In this document: piece by piece, positions 42,470-52,455 of the stretch
How the letters are laid out: every line of letters begins with the position of its first letter
Numbering within the stretch: position 1 is the first letter of the stretch
NCBI GenBank assembly: GCA_039621445.1
Contig: CP154956.1
Span: forward strand, 81,402,474 to 81,466,473
DNA length: 64,000 bases
Reading direction: 5' to 3'
DNA from: Euglena gracilis
Taxonomy: Eukaryota > Euglenida > Euglenophyceae > Euglenales
The notes under the pieces: model-generated
Told to the model about the DNA's origin: nothing
Database searches by the model: none
What the model saw: the letters and a program-made list of their open reading frames with translations, nothing else
Translations under genes and position numbers: made by a program

Positions 42470-43320
42470 TATGAAGGAAAATGACTCGAAACCCACCCAA
42501 ATGTGTTCAGAAACCCCCATTCGGGGGTCCATCTGCAAAAAAAATTGGGTATATCTGCTTTTTGCGCCAGTTCTGTGAAACTTGTCCTTGTCCAGGAGTT
42601 AAGGAGCACGATTCGGCCTTCTTTGCCTTGCACACACAAGGGGGCCCGGAGGGGATTTTGTTATTGGAGGGCGGGGGGGGTCGGGGGGGCGGCGGCGCCC
42701 CCCCCCCCCCGCAAGACGACCAAGGGCGCCGAAGGCGCCTTAGGACTGTTTTGTTTACGGTGCGCGTGGCATTACATGCGCGCCTGGCCATGGGTCGGTT
42801 ACCCCCCGGAGGGGATTTTGTTATTGGAGGGCGGGGGGGGTGGGGGGGCGGGGGGGGGGGGGGGCCGTGCGTCCCCCCCCCCCCCCCGCTAGACGACCAA
42901 GGGCGCCGAAGGCGCCTTAGGACTGTTTTGTTTACGGTGCGCGTAGTTCGCATATCGGGGTTCCTTCGGGAGCACGATTTGGCCCTCCTACTACGGCCTC
43001 CTCTGGGTGGGGGGGTCGCCCCCCCCCCCGGACCCCCACCCGTCCAACTGGACTCCTGGACAAAGACAACTTTCATAGAAAGAAGAACATATTACCCAAT
43101 TTTTTTTGCAAATGGACCCTCGAATGGGGGTTTCTAAAGGCATTTGGGTGGGTTTCGAGTCATTTTTCTTCATATTTGAATGAATTTTTGGGGGGGGGGC
43201 TTTTTTAGAGGGGGGGAGGGTGGACTTAAAATTGGTGGTCGCTAGCGACTAGTCGGCCCGACCACCAATGGTCGCTAGGCCATCACCAACAGTCGCTAGC
43301 GACCACCAAAAAATCCATCA
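42470..43320. mobile_element. Palindrome-ended element with 178-bp repeats
   Basis: Two units with GGCGCCGAAGGCGCC hairpins (about 42728 and 42905), the AACCCACCCAAATG core on both sides in inverted order (42489 and 43138), and a right end of GGTCGCTAGCGACTAGTCGG mixed with GGCCCGACC (43236-43305). The palindromic end here combines the GCTAGC and GGGCCC types in one copy. Confidence 0.7.
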
Positions 43321-44885
43321 CCAATTTCCCGCAATGAGCCTCGCTTTCTAGCTCAAGTTTTTGGAGCATTGGACTTCAAAAAAGGCGTTAGCGTCTCGGC
43401 CCCTTCGGGGCCAGGGGGACAGAAAAAAAGTACATTTTGGTTGTGCCATGAAAAAAATTTTCCTCGGCGCTTCGCGCCGGGGGAAAAAAGGATGTGCTCC
43501 AAATTTGTCGGTTCCTCGCCCCGGGAAAAAATTGTTCCGACACCGCTGAAGGACGGGGTCCAGGTGGCCAATTAGGGGGGGGGGTTAGGGGTAACCCCCC
43601 CCCTAATTGGCCAGAAGGGGGGTCCGGGCCGCCCGGAGGGCGGCCAAATAGGGGGGGGGGGTGTTGGTAAGTTCATCAGGGTGCGCATTTTGGCAATCCT
43701 TTTTACTTTTTTACTTACTGAGTGGCCGACCCCGGGTAAAGTGACTGATTGGCTTGGCCGAAAAAAAGTGGCTGACTGGTTTTTTCGGAGTGGAAAGTGA
43801 CCCCCCCTCCAAGGTTGACGGCTTGTTTTTTTTTGAAACAAAAAAAAACATGTTTTTTTTAAAAAATAAGTTTTTTTTTGGAAAAAACAAAAAAAAAACG
43901 TCATGGAGGGTTTGGGGGAAAAATTCTTTGCAATGTTTTTTTTGGAAAAAAGTTCATTTTTTTTATCTCTGCAACATTCATTTTTTTTGTTTTTTTTCGG
44001 TTGAAAGCATGATTTTTTGCACCAGAAAACACAGATTTGGAAATACTTTCACGCATAAAAAAATTTAGGGGGCCTGTGATGCCTAATTTGACAAAGTATT
44101 CAGGTAGATTCCTACCCTCACCCCCCCCTCAAAGTGGCCACCCTCCAGGCACCGTGGGACCCCAAAATGGCCACTCTAGTAGGGGGGACACTTTGGGGGG
44201 GTCACGTTTTGGCCTCCAGCGCCTCTGGCGCCAAAGGAAAATGGCCACTTTGGGGGGGTAACCTGAAATTTGCCAAAAATTTTGGCCACTTTGGGGGGAG
44301 GGTCACTTTGAGGGGGGGTGAGGGTAATTTTGAGGCATAAATTTCGCAAAATTTGGAATGGTGATGCCTAATTTGGTGTCAAAATGCTAATTTTAGGTTG
44401 GGGATTCCTAATTTGGAGCCTAAAAAGGATTTTTTCCCAAAAAATTCGTTTTTGGTGATTCCTAATTTGGCCACCGAAAATGTGATGTTCCCCCGTGACC
44501 CCCCCCATTACCCCCCTCGTGACCCCCCCCCCGTGACCCGAACCACCCCCAAAAAATTTTCTTCAAAAAATGGCTACCACCCCCCCCACATATTGTCCCC
44601 CCCCCCCATATTGTCCCTCGGCCCGGCCGACGAGGGGTTTTTTTGGCTCGGTCAATGAAATTTCCTTTGGTACCCCCATATTGTCCCCCCCCCCATATTG
44701 TCCCGGCGGGCCTCCTGGGGAGAGGTCGGTGGGACAATATGGGGGGGGGGGGGGTGGTATTTCGCAAGGAAAAAGGTCAATTTTTGCTTTTTCAAAACAT
44801 GTTTTTTTTGCGTTTTTTTAAAAAAACAAAAAAACGTCAACCCTGCCCCCCCCCCCCCGGGGGGGGTCGCTAAGCAATGGTGTGT
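43321..44885. other. G/C-tract relics and a GGGACAATA element; no gene
   Basis: Hairpins GGCCCCTTCGGGGCC (43398) and CGGCGCTTCGCGCCG (43465) mark hairpin-core relics. 43800-44040 is A/T-homopolymer-rich. At about 44580-44760, ATTGTCCCCCCCCCC, ATTGTCCCTCGG, TTTGGCTCGGTCAATGAAAT and GGTGGGACAATATGGGG form the inverted relative of the element at 22275-22455. CCTAATTTGG words occur at 44070-44470. Confidence 0.5.
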
Positions 44886-45012
44886 TAGGGATACGGTTAG
44901 GGATACGGGTTAGGGTTAGGGTTACGGGTTAGGTTGGGGATAGGGTTAAGGTTTGGGTTTGGGTTACGGTTAGGGTGGGTTAGGGTTGGGGATACGGTTA
45001 GGGTTAGGGATG
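44885..45012. repeat. Degenerate telomere-like tract
   Basis: About twenty irregular GGTTAGGG, GGGATACGGTTAGGG and GGTTTGGGTT words. As at 34.85 kb it adjoins transposon ends and is not terminal. Confidence 0.8.
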
Positions 45013-45049
45013 GGTTCGCTGAGCTCTCATCCCTTCATGGATAAGAGCT

Positions 45050-45760
45050 CATTGCGGATTATTGGCCATGTAATTTTTGGTGGTCGCTAGCGACCGGTCG
45101 CTAGCGACCAAGTCTACTGACCATTGGTGGTCGGGCCGACCACCAATTTTAAGTCCACCCCCCCCTCTAAAAAATTTTTAAGCCCCCCCCCTCCAAAAAT
45201 TTTTATCCAAATATTTTCCAAAATTTCCATTCGGGGTTCAATTTTTGTGGTTAATTTGCAATATACGCGAACTTAGTCGGCCTGCGGCCTCCTCCGGGGG
45301 GGGGGGGGGCGCTTCCGCCCCCCCTCCCCCCCCCCCCCACCCAAAATAGCAACATCCCCTTGTGTGTGCACGGCAAGGATGGCCGAGTCGCGCTCCGTAA
45401 TGAATGTAGTCTTATGTGTACAAGGTAAGGATAAAGTCGCACTATGGCTATGGTTTCACAGAACAGGTGCAAAGAGAAGATATTACTCAATTTTTTTTTG
45501 CAAATTGACCCCCGAATGGAGGGTTTGGAAGGCATTTGGGTGGGTTTTGAGTCATTTTCCTCCAAATTTGAAAAAAATTTTTTCGAGGGGGGGGGCTTAA
45601 AAATTTTTTCGAAGGGGGGGGGGGGACTTAAAATTGGTGGTCGGAGCGACCGGTCGCTCCGACCACCAATGGTCGCTAGCGACCGGGCGCTAGCGACCCT
45701 AGCGACCGGTCGCTAGCGACCACCAAAAGTTCCATGGCCAATTTTCCGCTCGGAGCCATG
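45050..45760. mobile_element. Palindrome-ended element with mixed palindrome types
   Basis: Left: GGTCGCTAGCGACCGGTCGC and GGTCGGGCCGACC. Right (45637-45722): GGTCGGAGCGACCGGTCGCT, then GGTCGCTAGCGACC and GGGCGCTAGCGACC. Between them poly-G tracts, TTAAAAATTTTTTCGA and the AACCCACCCAAATG core (inverted). Three different palindrome centres occur within one element. Confidence 0.75.
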
Positions 45761-45899
45761 GATAAGGGTGAAGCTCACCACCAGGGAAAAGGGGGGGTCC
45801 AATCCCCCCCCCCCCCCGGGTCGGGGCCACTAGGAGAACCGGCTGATTATCACCATGGTCCCGGCCCGGTTCCTGGATTTTTTTTCTTCCAGTCGCAAG

Positions 45900-46940
45900 C
45901 GACTGGATTTTTAGTTTCCGAATCACCTCCGTTTGACCCCTAACTCCCCGCCAGGCCCGAATTATTCACCGGCGAAGGCGTCCAAACTGGGTAGGATTGG
46001 CCCCTCCCCTAGACTCTGCCATTTCGCCGGGGTCCAAAAATCGGTCAAAAAATCGATTTTTTTCAAAATATCTAGAAAACGTACATAATTTCTGGAAATG
46101 CCGGTCTGACGAAATGTACCCCCGGAGGCCCTCTATCACCTCCCGTTCGCCGTTTTGGCCGTCGACACGCCTGGCCCATGTTCCAGCGCGTTTTTTTCGG
46201 ACCAAACGGCCATTTTGGGTATTTTTTGGGGGGTCGTCTTTGGGTCAAAAAAATCGATTTTCAAAACATCTCAACAATGAAGCAAAATCAAAGGAAAATT
46301 TTTTTCTCCCAACTCTTTGTGTAGCCCAAGTTACGGACATTTTGGGCCGTTTTTGGGGTCAAAAAATCGATGTTTTCAAAAATTCTCGGAAATGAATCAA
46401 AATCAAAGGAAATGTCTGGAGAGGGGGGTAGATCTGGCCGGGGGGTGGGGGGGTGGTTGTGGGCCGACCCTGGGGTCAGCCCACGGTCGCCAAAGGTCGC
46501 CATGGTCGCCAAAGGTCGTGGGTGGGTCGATGTCAAAAAATGCGCTCCACGGCAAATTAGCGCAACTTACACACAAAAGGAGTTACACACACAAGGGATT
46601 TTGTTATTTTAGGGCCCTGGAACAGTTGCCTACGCCGCTACATGGCAAAAAAGATTGAGTAGGAAATACCCATAGCGACCTTTGGCGACCTTTGGCGACC
46701 GTGGGCCGACCCTAGGGTCGGCTCACAACCCCCCCCCCCCAGGCCAGATCCGGGAGCCGTCCGGAGACCTAAATTGAAGCCCTTAAAATGCTCTATCTAA
46801 CGGTATTTTGATTTCCTCGCAACTCCCCGCCTAGCCTGAGTTACGGCCATTTTTTTCAGCCAATTTTGGCCATTTTGTGCAGTTTTGGCTTAGCCGTTTT
46901 CGGCCATTTTAGAAATCGAATTTTTTTTTTGCGCGAAACG
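45900..46940. repeat. Degenerate repeat of about 120-150 bp with ATCGATTTT words
   Basis: GGTCAAAAAATCGATTTTTT or variants occur near 46036, 46240 and 46359, each followed by TCTNGAAAA/TCTCGGAAA and, later, a motif such as CCCAAGTTACGGACATTTTG or CTGAGTTACGGCCATTTTTT. The right part (46450-46730) has GGTCGCCAAAGGTCGCC and GGGCCGACCCTGGGGTC words as another palindrome-like end. The long plus-strand frame across it is repeat-derived. Confidence 0.6.
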
Positions 46941-47099
46941 ATGTTTTTTTGGCCTCCCGGACCCGGAAAACTTTTTTGAGCTGAAAATGAGCGTTTTTCG
47001 ACCTGCTGCCCGAAACCCATTGACTTTGGGTCAAAATCGGGTCAAAAAGTCTGGTGAAGCCCACCACCAGAATGTTGGCTCTTTGAGCCTCACGAGGAT

Positions 47100-47640
47100 T
47101 GGACCAATTGACCCCCTTCAGCAATTGGTCCAACTCTTCAGCAAAACGTCAGCTGGAGGCCGAAACACTAAGGAAACAGCTTTTTTGCCCTTTCGCGCAC
47201 CAGAGAGCGCGAAAATCTTCGTTGAAGCGGGGGGGATTGGCGCACAGAAGAAGGCACAACGAATCCCTCGCTGGTGGCACGTGCGAAAAGAGGTTGCCCG
47301 ACAATTCCCTGAAACGAACGTGATTCCTGACTGCTGCTTGCGTTGAGCCACACACTATTCGATGACGCTCGCTTCATCAAACAACAGGCTGGCTTCCAGT
47401 TCCCACCCCATCCAGGCAACGAAGAAATCCAGCTCTGGCCACACCAGTAAGCTCTGTACCCTTGGAGTCTGACTTTTTCTCCTTGTTGCCTTTCACCAGC
47501 AATCGCCATGAAGGAGGTAAACTTTCGGTTCCTTGGCATCTTGCTGGTACACCGCAAGAGCAGCAAGGAACAATTCCGTTTTTGGGGGTGGTGGTTACAA
47601 ACCTTCCACAAGGTTCACCGCGTGTTTTGCCACACCAAGG
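47100..47640 (-). pseudogene. Decayed member of the unknown protein family (copy D)
   Basis: Close relative of copy C on the minus strand: the words TELFLAALA, VIECVAQR and GWELEASLLFDEASVIE are recognisable in scattered frames, with stops and frameshifts and a shortened middle. CGTGATTCCTGACTGCTGCT and CACACTATTCGATGACGCTC match 30984-31030. After the 3' side (47690-47770) come CGGGGCAATTATCCGTGGCC-type direct repeats. Confidence 0.45.
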
Positions 47641-47879
47641 CTGTGGGGAAAAAAATGCATGTTCACACGGAGTGGAGGTGCCAGAACTTCCAGGGCAGAC
47701 ACAAATTTCAGGGCAGGCATCCGTGGCCAGCCACAAATTTCGGGGCAATTATCCGTGGCCAGCCACGGATTTCAGGGGGGCGCCGTTTTTTTTTATATCA
47801 AATTTTGTTTTTCTCCAATTATGTGAGTCATCACCGCAAATTTCAGGGCAGGCATTTGGCGGGCTCGAAACACAGTTTT

Positions 47880-47995
47880 AAACAAATTGTGGCTGACCCG
47901 GATTTCAGCCTGAAACCGGGTTCAGGGGGCCCCTTCGCCCCCCCCCCCCCACTGAACCCTTTTTCAGGCTGAAATCCGGGCTCAGCCACAATTTC
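47880..47995. mobile_element. Foldback hairpin
   Basis: AATTGTGGCTGACCCGGATT and the following TTCAGCCTGAAA are matched in inverted order by TTTCAGGCTGAAATCCGGGC and TCAGCCACAATT. A shorter relative, almost a perfect palindrome, is at 31476-31526. Confidence 0.7.
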
Positions 47996-48047
47996 TGTAT
48001 AAAAAATGTTTGCACCTTACCCCAAAAATATTTGCCTCCGTTCTGAA

Positions 48048-48344
48048 CAGGGGTTTTTTTTAGTTGTGGACCACGGGGGGGGGGGGGGTGGGTGGGGTCC
48101 GGCCGAGCCCCCCCGGGGGGGGGGTCCCCCCGGAGGGGGGTGGGATATATTTATCTTATATATATAATAGATACATATCATATATATATATCTATATCTA
48201 TATATAAATAGAATTTTTCGAGATTTTTCGGCATTTTTTTGTGGGTCCCCCGGGACCCCCCCCCCCCCCCCCCCGGGGGGGGCCCCAGGGGGTGGGTGGG
48301 TGGGGGGGGACCCCCCTCCCCCCCGGTCTTAAAAAAAACCCCTG
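48048..48344. mobile_element. hAT-like element, 297 bp
   Basis: TIRs CAGGGGTTTTTTTTAG and, inverted, CAGGGGTTTTTTTTAAGACC. Flanks GTTCTGAA (48040-48047) and GTTCCGAA (48345-48352), an 8-bp duplication with one difference. The core has GGTCCCGGGGGACCC and AAAAAATGCCGAAAAATC on the minus strand, but in place of the GC hairpin there is a TATATAT expansion (about 48150-48205). Confidence 0.85.
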
Positions 48345-48576
48345 GTTCCGAAAGTCTTTGAATTTGGATCGGGTGTCTTGCGCATTTGCCCTTTGAAATT
48401 TCAATCGGTGCGGGTCTTCTTCCGTTGTCCACTTAAGGCTTTTCTCATTGAGCAAAAGTAAAATGATGGAATGCAAATTTTCGAGACAAGTGCAAATATT
48501 TTTGGGGCAGTGCAAAAACTTTTGAGACCTTTGGGCAAATTTTTTTGAGGGCGGTGGGCAAAAATTTTGACACATG

Positions 48577-48765
48577 CCCCTGCGCAGACGGAGGTCGTTC
48601 ATCATGTTTCTCTAACGTGGCACGAACGTTGATGTAGTGCTCAAGCGCCTCACCCAGTCGTACGGCATCCCCCTCAATTGTGTTGATAACATTCACAAAG
48701 TGTGTGGTAAGGCTTTGAAAGGGATTGGCCACCATTTTATGCAGTCCCCCATACACGATGTCCAT
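48577..48765 (-). CDS. Coding fragment of a larger protein, minus strand
   Basis: About 62 clean codons read on the minus strand: DIVYGGLHKMVANPFQSLTT, then HFVNVINTIEGDAVRLGEAL and EHYINVRATLEKHDERPPSA. Amphipathic helices with a conserved-looking EGDAVRLGEA core suggest a folded domain. The general pattern (a Leu/Val-rich helix, EGD, LG, then a helix) recalls the segment preceding the last catalytic block of hAT-type transposases, but this is my impression only and not a demonstrated match. Both sides are replaced by GCAAATATTTTT repeats, so it is a fragment, probably inside an element. Confidence 0.5.
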
Positions 48766-49300
48766 TACACCCAGCGTCTGAAATGTTTGCCCACGGCTGG
48801 CAAAAATATTTGCCCCAACCTGTCAAAATTTTTGCCCAGTGCCCTCAAAAAAATTGCCCAAAGGTCTCAAAATTTTTTGCACTGTGCTGCCAAAAATATT
48901 GCACTTCCTCAAAAAATATTTGCCCTCCGTCGTCTTTTATTTTTGCACAATGAAAAAAAATGTTGCACAATGGAAAAAACATCCACGCCGATTGAAGTTT
49001 CAAAGTGCAAAAATGCAAAACACCCAATCCAAGTGCAAAAATTTTCGGAACGGAGGCAAATATTTTTGGGATAAAGTGCAAACATTTTTGAGATAAAAAT
49101 GCAAACAAATTGTTGGCATGTGCAAACGTTTTTGAGATAAAATGCAAAAAAAAATTGACCGGAAGTGCAAAAATATACGGTGTGAAGTGCAAAATTTCAG
49201 GAGTCGTGTGTAATAATTGGTGCGTGCACGTCCATTGCACCTAGCGTCTGAAATGTTTGCCCACGGCTGGCAAAAATATTTGCCCCATGTCAAACTGCGT
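48766..49300. repeat. TTACACC-type element with GCAAAAATTTTT repeats
   Basis: CATTACACCCAGCGTCTGAA at 48768 and CATTGCACCTAGCGTCTGAA at 49233 are direct copies of the 23732 end. Between them are GTCAAAATTTTTGCCCAGTG and GAGATAAAATGCAAA words, as in 23755-24590. The arrangement suggests two or more nested or tandem elements; the coding fragment at 48577-48765 adjoins it directly. Confidence 0.6.
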
Positions 49301-49346
49301 GTTCAGTTCTCTGCAGGAGCAGAAAATTGGTTTTTTTGAGGCATAT

Positions 49347-49778
49347 TCAACCATTTTTATAGACATCATTATTGTTGCAGCTGGATGCCAGGCAACAGGG
49401 CTTCTGTGCTGGACCATGCCGCTGGCCGGGCCACTGGGCTGATGGGCATGTCTGAGTTGCTGGGCTGCTGGCTGAAGCTATGGGCAATCCCAGACCCCGA
49501 TGGCCAACTGGGGGGGGGGACACTTCTTTTGTCACGTGTGCTGACAACCCCTCCATCCAGTTTTCAGTAGTTATTTTTTTCAAGGAGAATAAATCAGGGA
49601 AGGTGGCAAGGACACTTGACGTATGCCATCGTATGATCTCATTGACCGTCACAAAAATTTCAACACCAGCCCAGATAGAGGCTTTTTGGGAAGTGTTGGG
49701 GAAGTGAAAATGCAAAGTTTGGACCAAGCAGAGCATGGCGACGGAGGCCGAAACGATGCTTCGCTTCTGGTGCCTCAC
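49347..49778 (-). CDS. Candidate coding segment, minus strand
   Basis: Open for 143 codons on the minus strand. The first two thirds have protein-like composition (AGVEIFVTVNEIIRWHTSSV and LFSLKKITTENWMEGLSAHV); the last third is Pro/Ala/Cys-rich and could be untranslated. Splice sites are not clear. Together with the fragment at 48577-48765 it may be part of one minus-strand gene opposite to the RNA-binding gene at 50.1 kb. Confidence 0.35.
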   Translation of the reverse strand: MRHQKRSIVSASVAMLCLVQTLHFHFPNTSQKASIWAGVEIFVTVNEIIRWHTSSVLATFPDLFSLKKITTENWMEGLSAHVTKEVSPPPVGHRGLGLPIASASSPATQTCPSAQWPGQRHGPAQKPCCLASSCNNNDVYKNG

Positions 49779-50105
49779 GGCAACACAATCACTGGCGTGG
49801 GCTATTGAGCAGGACCATCTTCACGTAACGCTCAAGGGAGGAGGAGCTGCAATGAGTTGATGAGACAAGGATGAGACGTCAGCACCCAAAACCAGTGCTC
49901 CAAAATTCGGAGTCTATTTCCAAAGCGTTTTGCAGTTTTGAGTTTAGACCATCAAAGTTCTCACACCCCGTTCGAAAGGGCCAACAAATTCGCTCGGCAA
50001 ATTTTGTGTTGCATGCATGGTCATGCGCCATTTGTAATGACGGGGCTTCTTTTAAAAAAAATCCATTCATTTCAGCCTCCTTTTTTTGTTCACCTCCTAC
50101 TAACA

Positions 50106-50187
50106 ATGGACGCCGACAATGAGGGGCAACAAGCTTTCTTGGCCCGGATGAAAGCTTCAATCAACCAACGACGGAACAATCCTTTTT
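50106..50187 (+). CDS. First exon (version a) of a probable RNA-binding protein gene
   Basis: An ATG at 50106 starts MDADNEGQQAFLARMKASIN, followed by QRRNN and then a GTATGTGTCC donor at 50188. The exon is 82 nt and ends in phase 1. An almost identical 82-nt exon lies 385 bp downstream at 50491-50572 with the same phase and the same donor, so the two look like alternative first exons made by tandem duplication. Sequence upstream (CACCTCCTACTAACA) has no acceptor AG, which supports a start codon here and not an internal exon. The peptide is a short polar leader with a basic end. If only one is used, this copy could be a relic. Confidence 0.6.
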
Positions 50188-50490
50188 GTATGTGTCCATC
50201 CTCATCTCAGCAAAGAACGTAATAGTTTTTTTAGGTGAGATAATTTTTTTTTCGTTTTATCTGTAATTAATGTTGAAAAATTATGACGTGGTGGTGTCAC
50301 CATCAGCCCAAGGACATTTTCACCTGAAAACAGGATCCAGTTTGTTTTCATACACGGTGCCCACTCACTCTTTCTGCATGACGGTGGGGGACATTGCATA
50401 TTTTCCATTGCATTGAACAAAAATCTTCAGTGCTCCCAGGTTTCTGTTGCCAAAATCTGCTCCCTAGTGTTTTTTTGTTCTTATTTCACA

Positions 50491-50572
50491 ATGGATGCTG
50501 ACAATGAGGGTCAACAATCTTTCCTGGCCCGCATGAAAGCTTCAATTAATCAACGGCGGAACAATGTGGCTT
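50491..50572 (+). CDS. First exon (version b), tandem duplicate of 50106-50187
   Basis: An ATG at 50491 starts MDADNEGQQSFLARMKASIN, then QRRNNVA. It ends in phase 1 at donor GTATGTGTCC (50573). Most of the nucleotide differences from version a fall at third codon positions, the single inner amino-acid change is Ala to Ser, and only the last residues differ more (PF versus VA). That pattern suggests selection on both copies. The next exon (50623-50675) is only 50 bp away and joins in frame. Confidence 0.65.
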
Positions 50573-50622
50573 GTATGTGTCCATCTATGTGCCACTCACT
50601 GAGGTTTTTCCTTTAATTCCAG

Positions 50623-50675
50623 CGTTCCACAGGAATTTAAATCCATTCTGCGGCCCTGATTTTTATCACAAAAAG
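50623..50675 (+). CDS. Second exon of the RNA-binding protein gene
   Basis: Acceptor CTTTAATTCCAG and donor GTAATT enclose 53 nt that complete the split codon (T + CG = Ser) and add FHRNLNPFCGPDFYHKK, ending in phase 0. The 50-bp intron before it is very short. Either first exon can join to it in frame. Confidence 0.6.
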
Positions 50676-52312
50676 GTAATTTTATGTTGTTTCTTTTGCA
50701 AAAATGCTGTGCTTGGTGAGGTCCTTTTTCCCCGCTTGGAGGGGGGGGGCAAATTATGAAATTTATGGAGGAGCATTTCGTTGGCCAGCCGTGTGACTTA
50801 CAGGACTTACAGGTGATCCACATCAGGGCGGGTTTGCATTTTTTGTTTTTTCGCGTGTTTTTTTTCCCCGTAGCGAGTTTGTGTTTGCTGGATTTTTTTT
50901 GACTGTGAAATATTCCTCGTTTTGTCCTCAATTTACCCCTGAGACAAAAAAAATTTGTCTTTTTTGCAATTTGCATTTTTTTTCAACAAAATGCTTATTT
51001 TTATGCAAAATGAAAAATTCTCTCAGTGGAGCCAAATATTTTTCTAAGTCCTCTGCAGAGATGCAATTTACATGCAGTTTACGCTGTTTTGAGTTTGTTT
51101 GAGTTTTTTTTATTTTTTGTGTTTTTTTTTGTGCCATGTTTTTTGTGGGTCCATGTTTGCGTCCCCCCCCCCTGCTTGTTGTGCGGAAGCAATTTCCTCA
51201 TCACGCTGCCTTCAAGGTGATGTAAATTGTTGGTGGAGGCCATTTAAAGTCAGTGTTTTGCCTTCCATTTTGTCAATTTTGGATTTTTTTTTGGCCAAAA
51301 ATACAGGCATTTGCCCCAGTTTGGGTCATTTTGTGGTCATTTTGAAGCATTTTCACCGAAAGGAGTGGTCTAAATGACTAAATATTGCGCAACTGATGAC
51401 CCATCTTCTACAAAGTGGCTATGTGTATGTGTATATGTATGTGCATATATGTATATGTATATATGTATATGTTTATGTTTATGTATATGTATATGTATAC
51501 GTATATGTATATGTATGCATATGAATATGTACCCCCCCCTTGTCGTACGACCACCCCTCATTTACGACCACCCCCCGGTCACAGGTTGCAGGTTGCGAAA
51601 ATTTTAACACCACCTTACCTAGGACCGACGCATTTACGACCCCCCCCCCCAGTCACAGGTTGCAGGAACCCGGTCGTATGACAAGGGGGGGGGGTACCTA
51701 TACATGTGTATTTTGTTCATTTGGGGATGCCGTCGCCTAAGCCGAAGTGGACCTCATCCCCTGGGTCCACTTCGGGGTCCAGCCATTTTTCCAGCCCTGG
51801 ACCCCCCTCTCCCCATCGACAATTTTAATTATTTCCATCAGTCTTTTGGGTGGCTGGACGGTAATGTGGCTTTTGGGGGTGCAAGGATGGGCCAAAAATG
51901 GGTTGTATTTGCTCTGGCCAGGACAAATTTCGGGGAGAAAGCATTTTTTTGCGTAATTGAAAGTTTTTTGGGCATTCTTGCAAATTTATATTTTTGAAGT
52001 TTTTTGAAGGTTTTTTTTTGCAGTTTTATTTTTGGACCCGGGTCGACCCCAGGTCGGGTCTAGTTCCAGCTGGGGGACCCCCATGGGGGGGGGGGTCAGC
52101 CAGCGGCCTTTTTCCAGCCAGCCCAAATGTTCCTGCCTCTGAGGTGGACCTCGGCCGGGGGGGGGTCACTGAAGCGACGCCCTGCTTGGATGAGCTGTGT
52201 TTTTTTGTGGGCCATCTTCTTATTTCAGGCCTTCTGAAACTCCTGTAAAAGAAAAATAATGCAGCACGTTTGTGAATTTGTTTTTGCGTGTATACATCTT
52301 TCCCTCTTGCAG
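50676..52312. other. Intron sequence with repeats; possible small exons
   Basis: Contains the (GTATAT)n microsatellite at 51415-51530, the GACCGGGG element at 51530-51696 and T-rich sequence. A 27-nt candidate exon (QFPHHAAFK) may lie at about 51190-51216, before GTGATG, and short open stretches lie at 52130-52240. At least one exon must be here, because the next one (52313) needs one preceding base of a split codon. Confidence 0.45.
51530..51696. mobile_element. GACCGGGG element, copy 2 (inverted), in an intron
   Basis: TACCCCCCCCTTGTCGTACG at the left and CGGTCGTATGACAAGGGG...GGTA at the right are inverted repeats. The inside has CCCCGGTCACAGGTTGCAGG twice. It is the shortest complete member here (167 bp). 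Both flanks carry TATG/TATA, so a TA duplication is possible. Confidence 0.7.
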
Positions 52313-52392
52313 CTGACAACGTGGGCTATGCCATTGTGAATCCTGAACAGGACAAGACTTTGTTGATGAGGGAGGTGGACCAGATGAATGAG
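52313..52392 (+). CDS. Internal exon, RNA-binding protein gene
   Basis: Acceptor TTTCCCTCTTGCAG and donor GTTTGT enclose 80 nt: two bases of a split codon and 26 codons DNVGYAIVNPEQDKTLLMRE plus VDQMNE, ending in phase 0. It is acidic and helical at the end and leads directly into the RRM-like part in the next exon. The following intron (52393-52892) has gained the 295-bp element at 52456-52750. Confidence 0.7.
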
Positions 52393-52455
52393 GTTTGTCC
52401 AAAATGGGTTTTAAATTATTTCTGGCGGTTGTGTTTGGGAAAAAATTGTTGGGTG

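Noticed and set aside
44885-45012. Chromosome end (telomere)
   Set aside because: The TTAGGG-like words are irregular, short and followed by ordinary repeats on both sides.
45997-46395. A plus-strand open frame of 132 codons with a Phe/Lys/Arg-rich product
   Set aside because: It runs along a degenerate repeat with ATCGATTTT words; the peptide only reflects the repeat.
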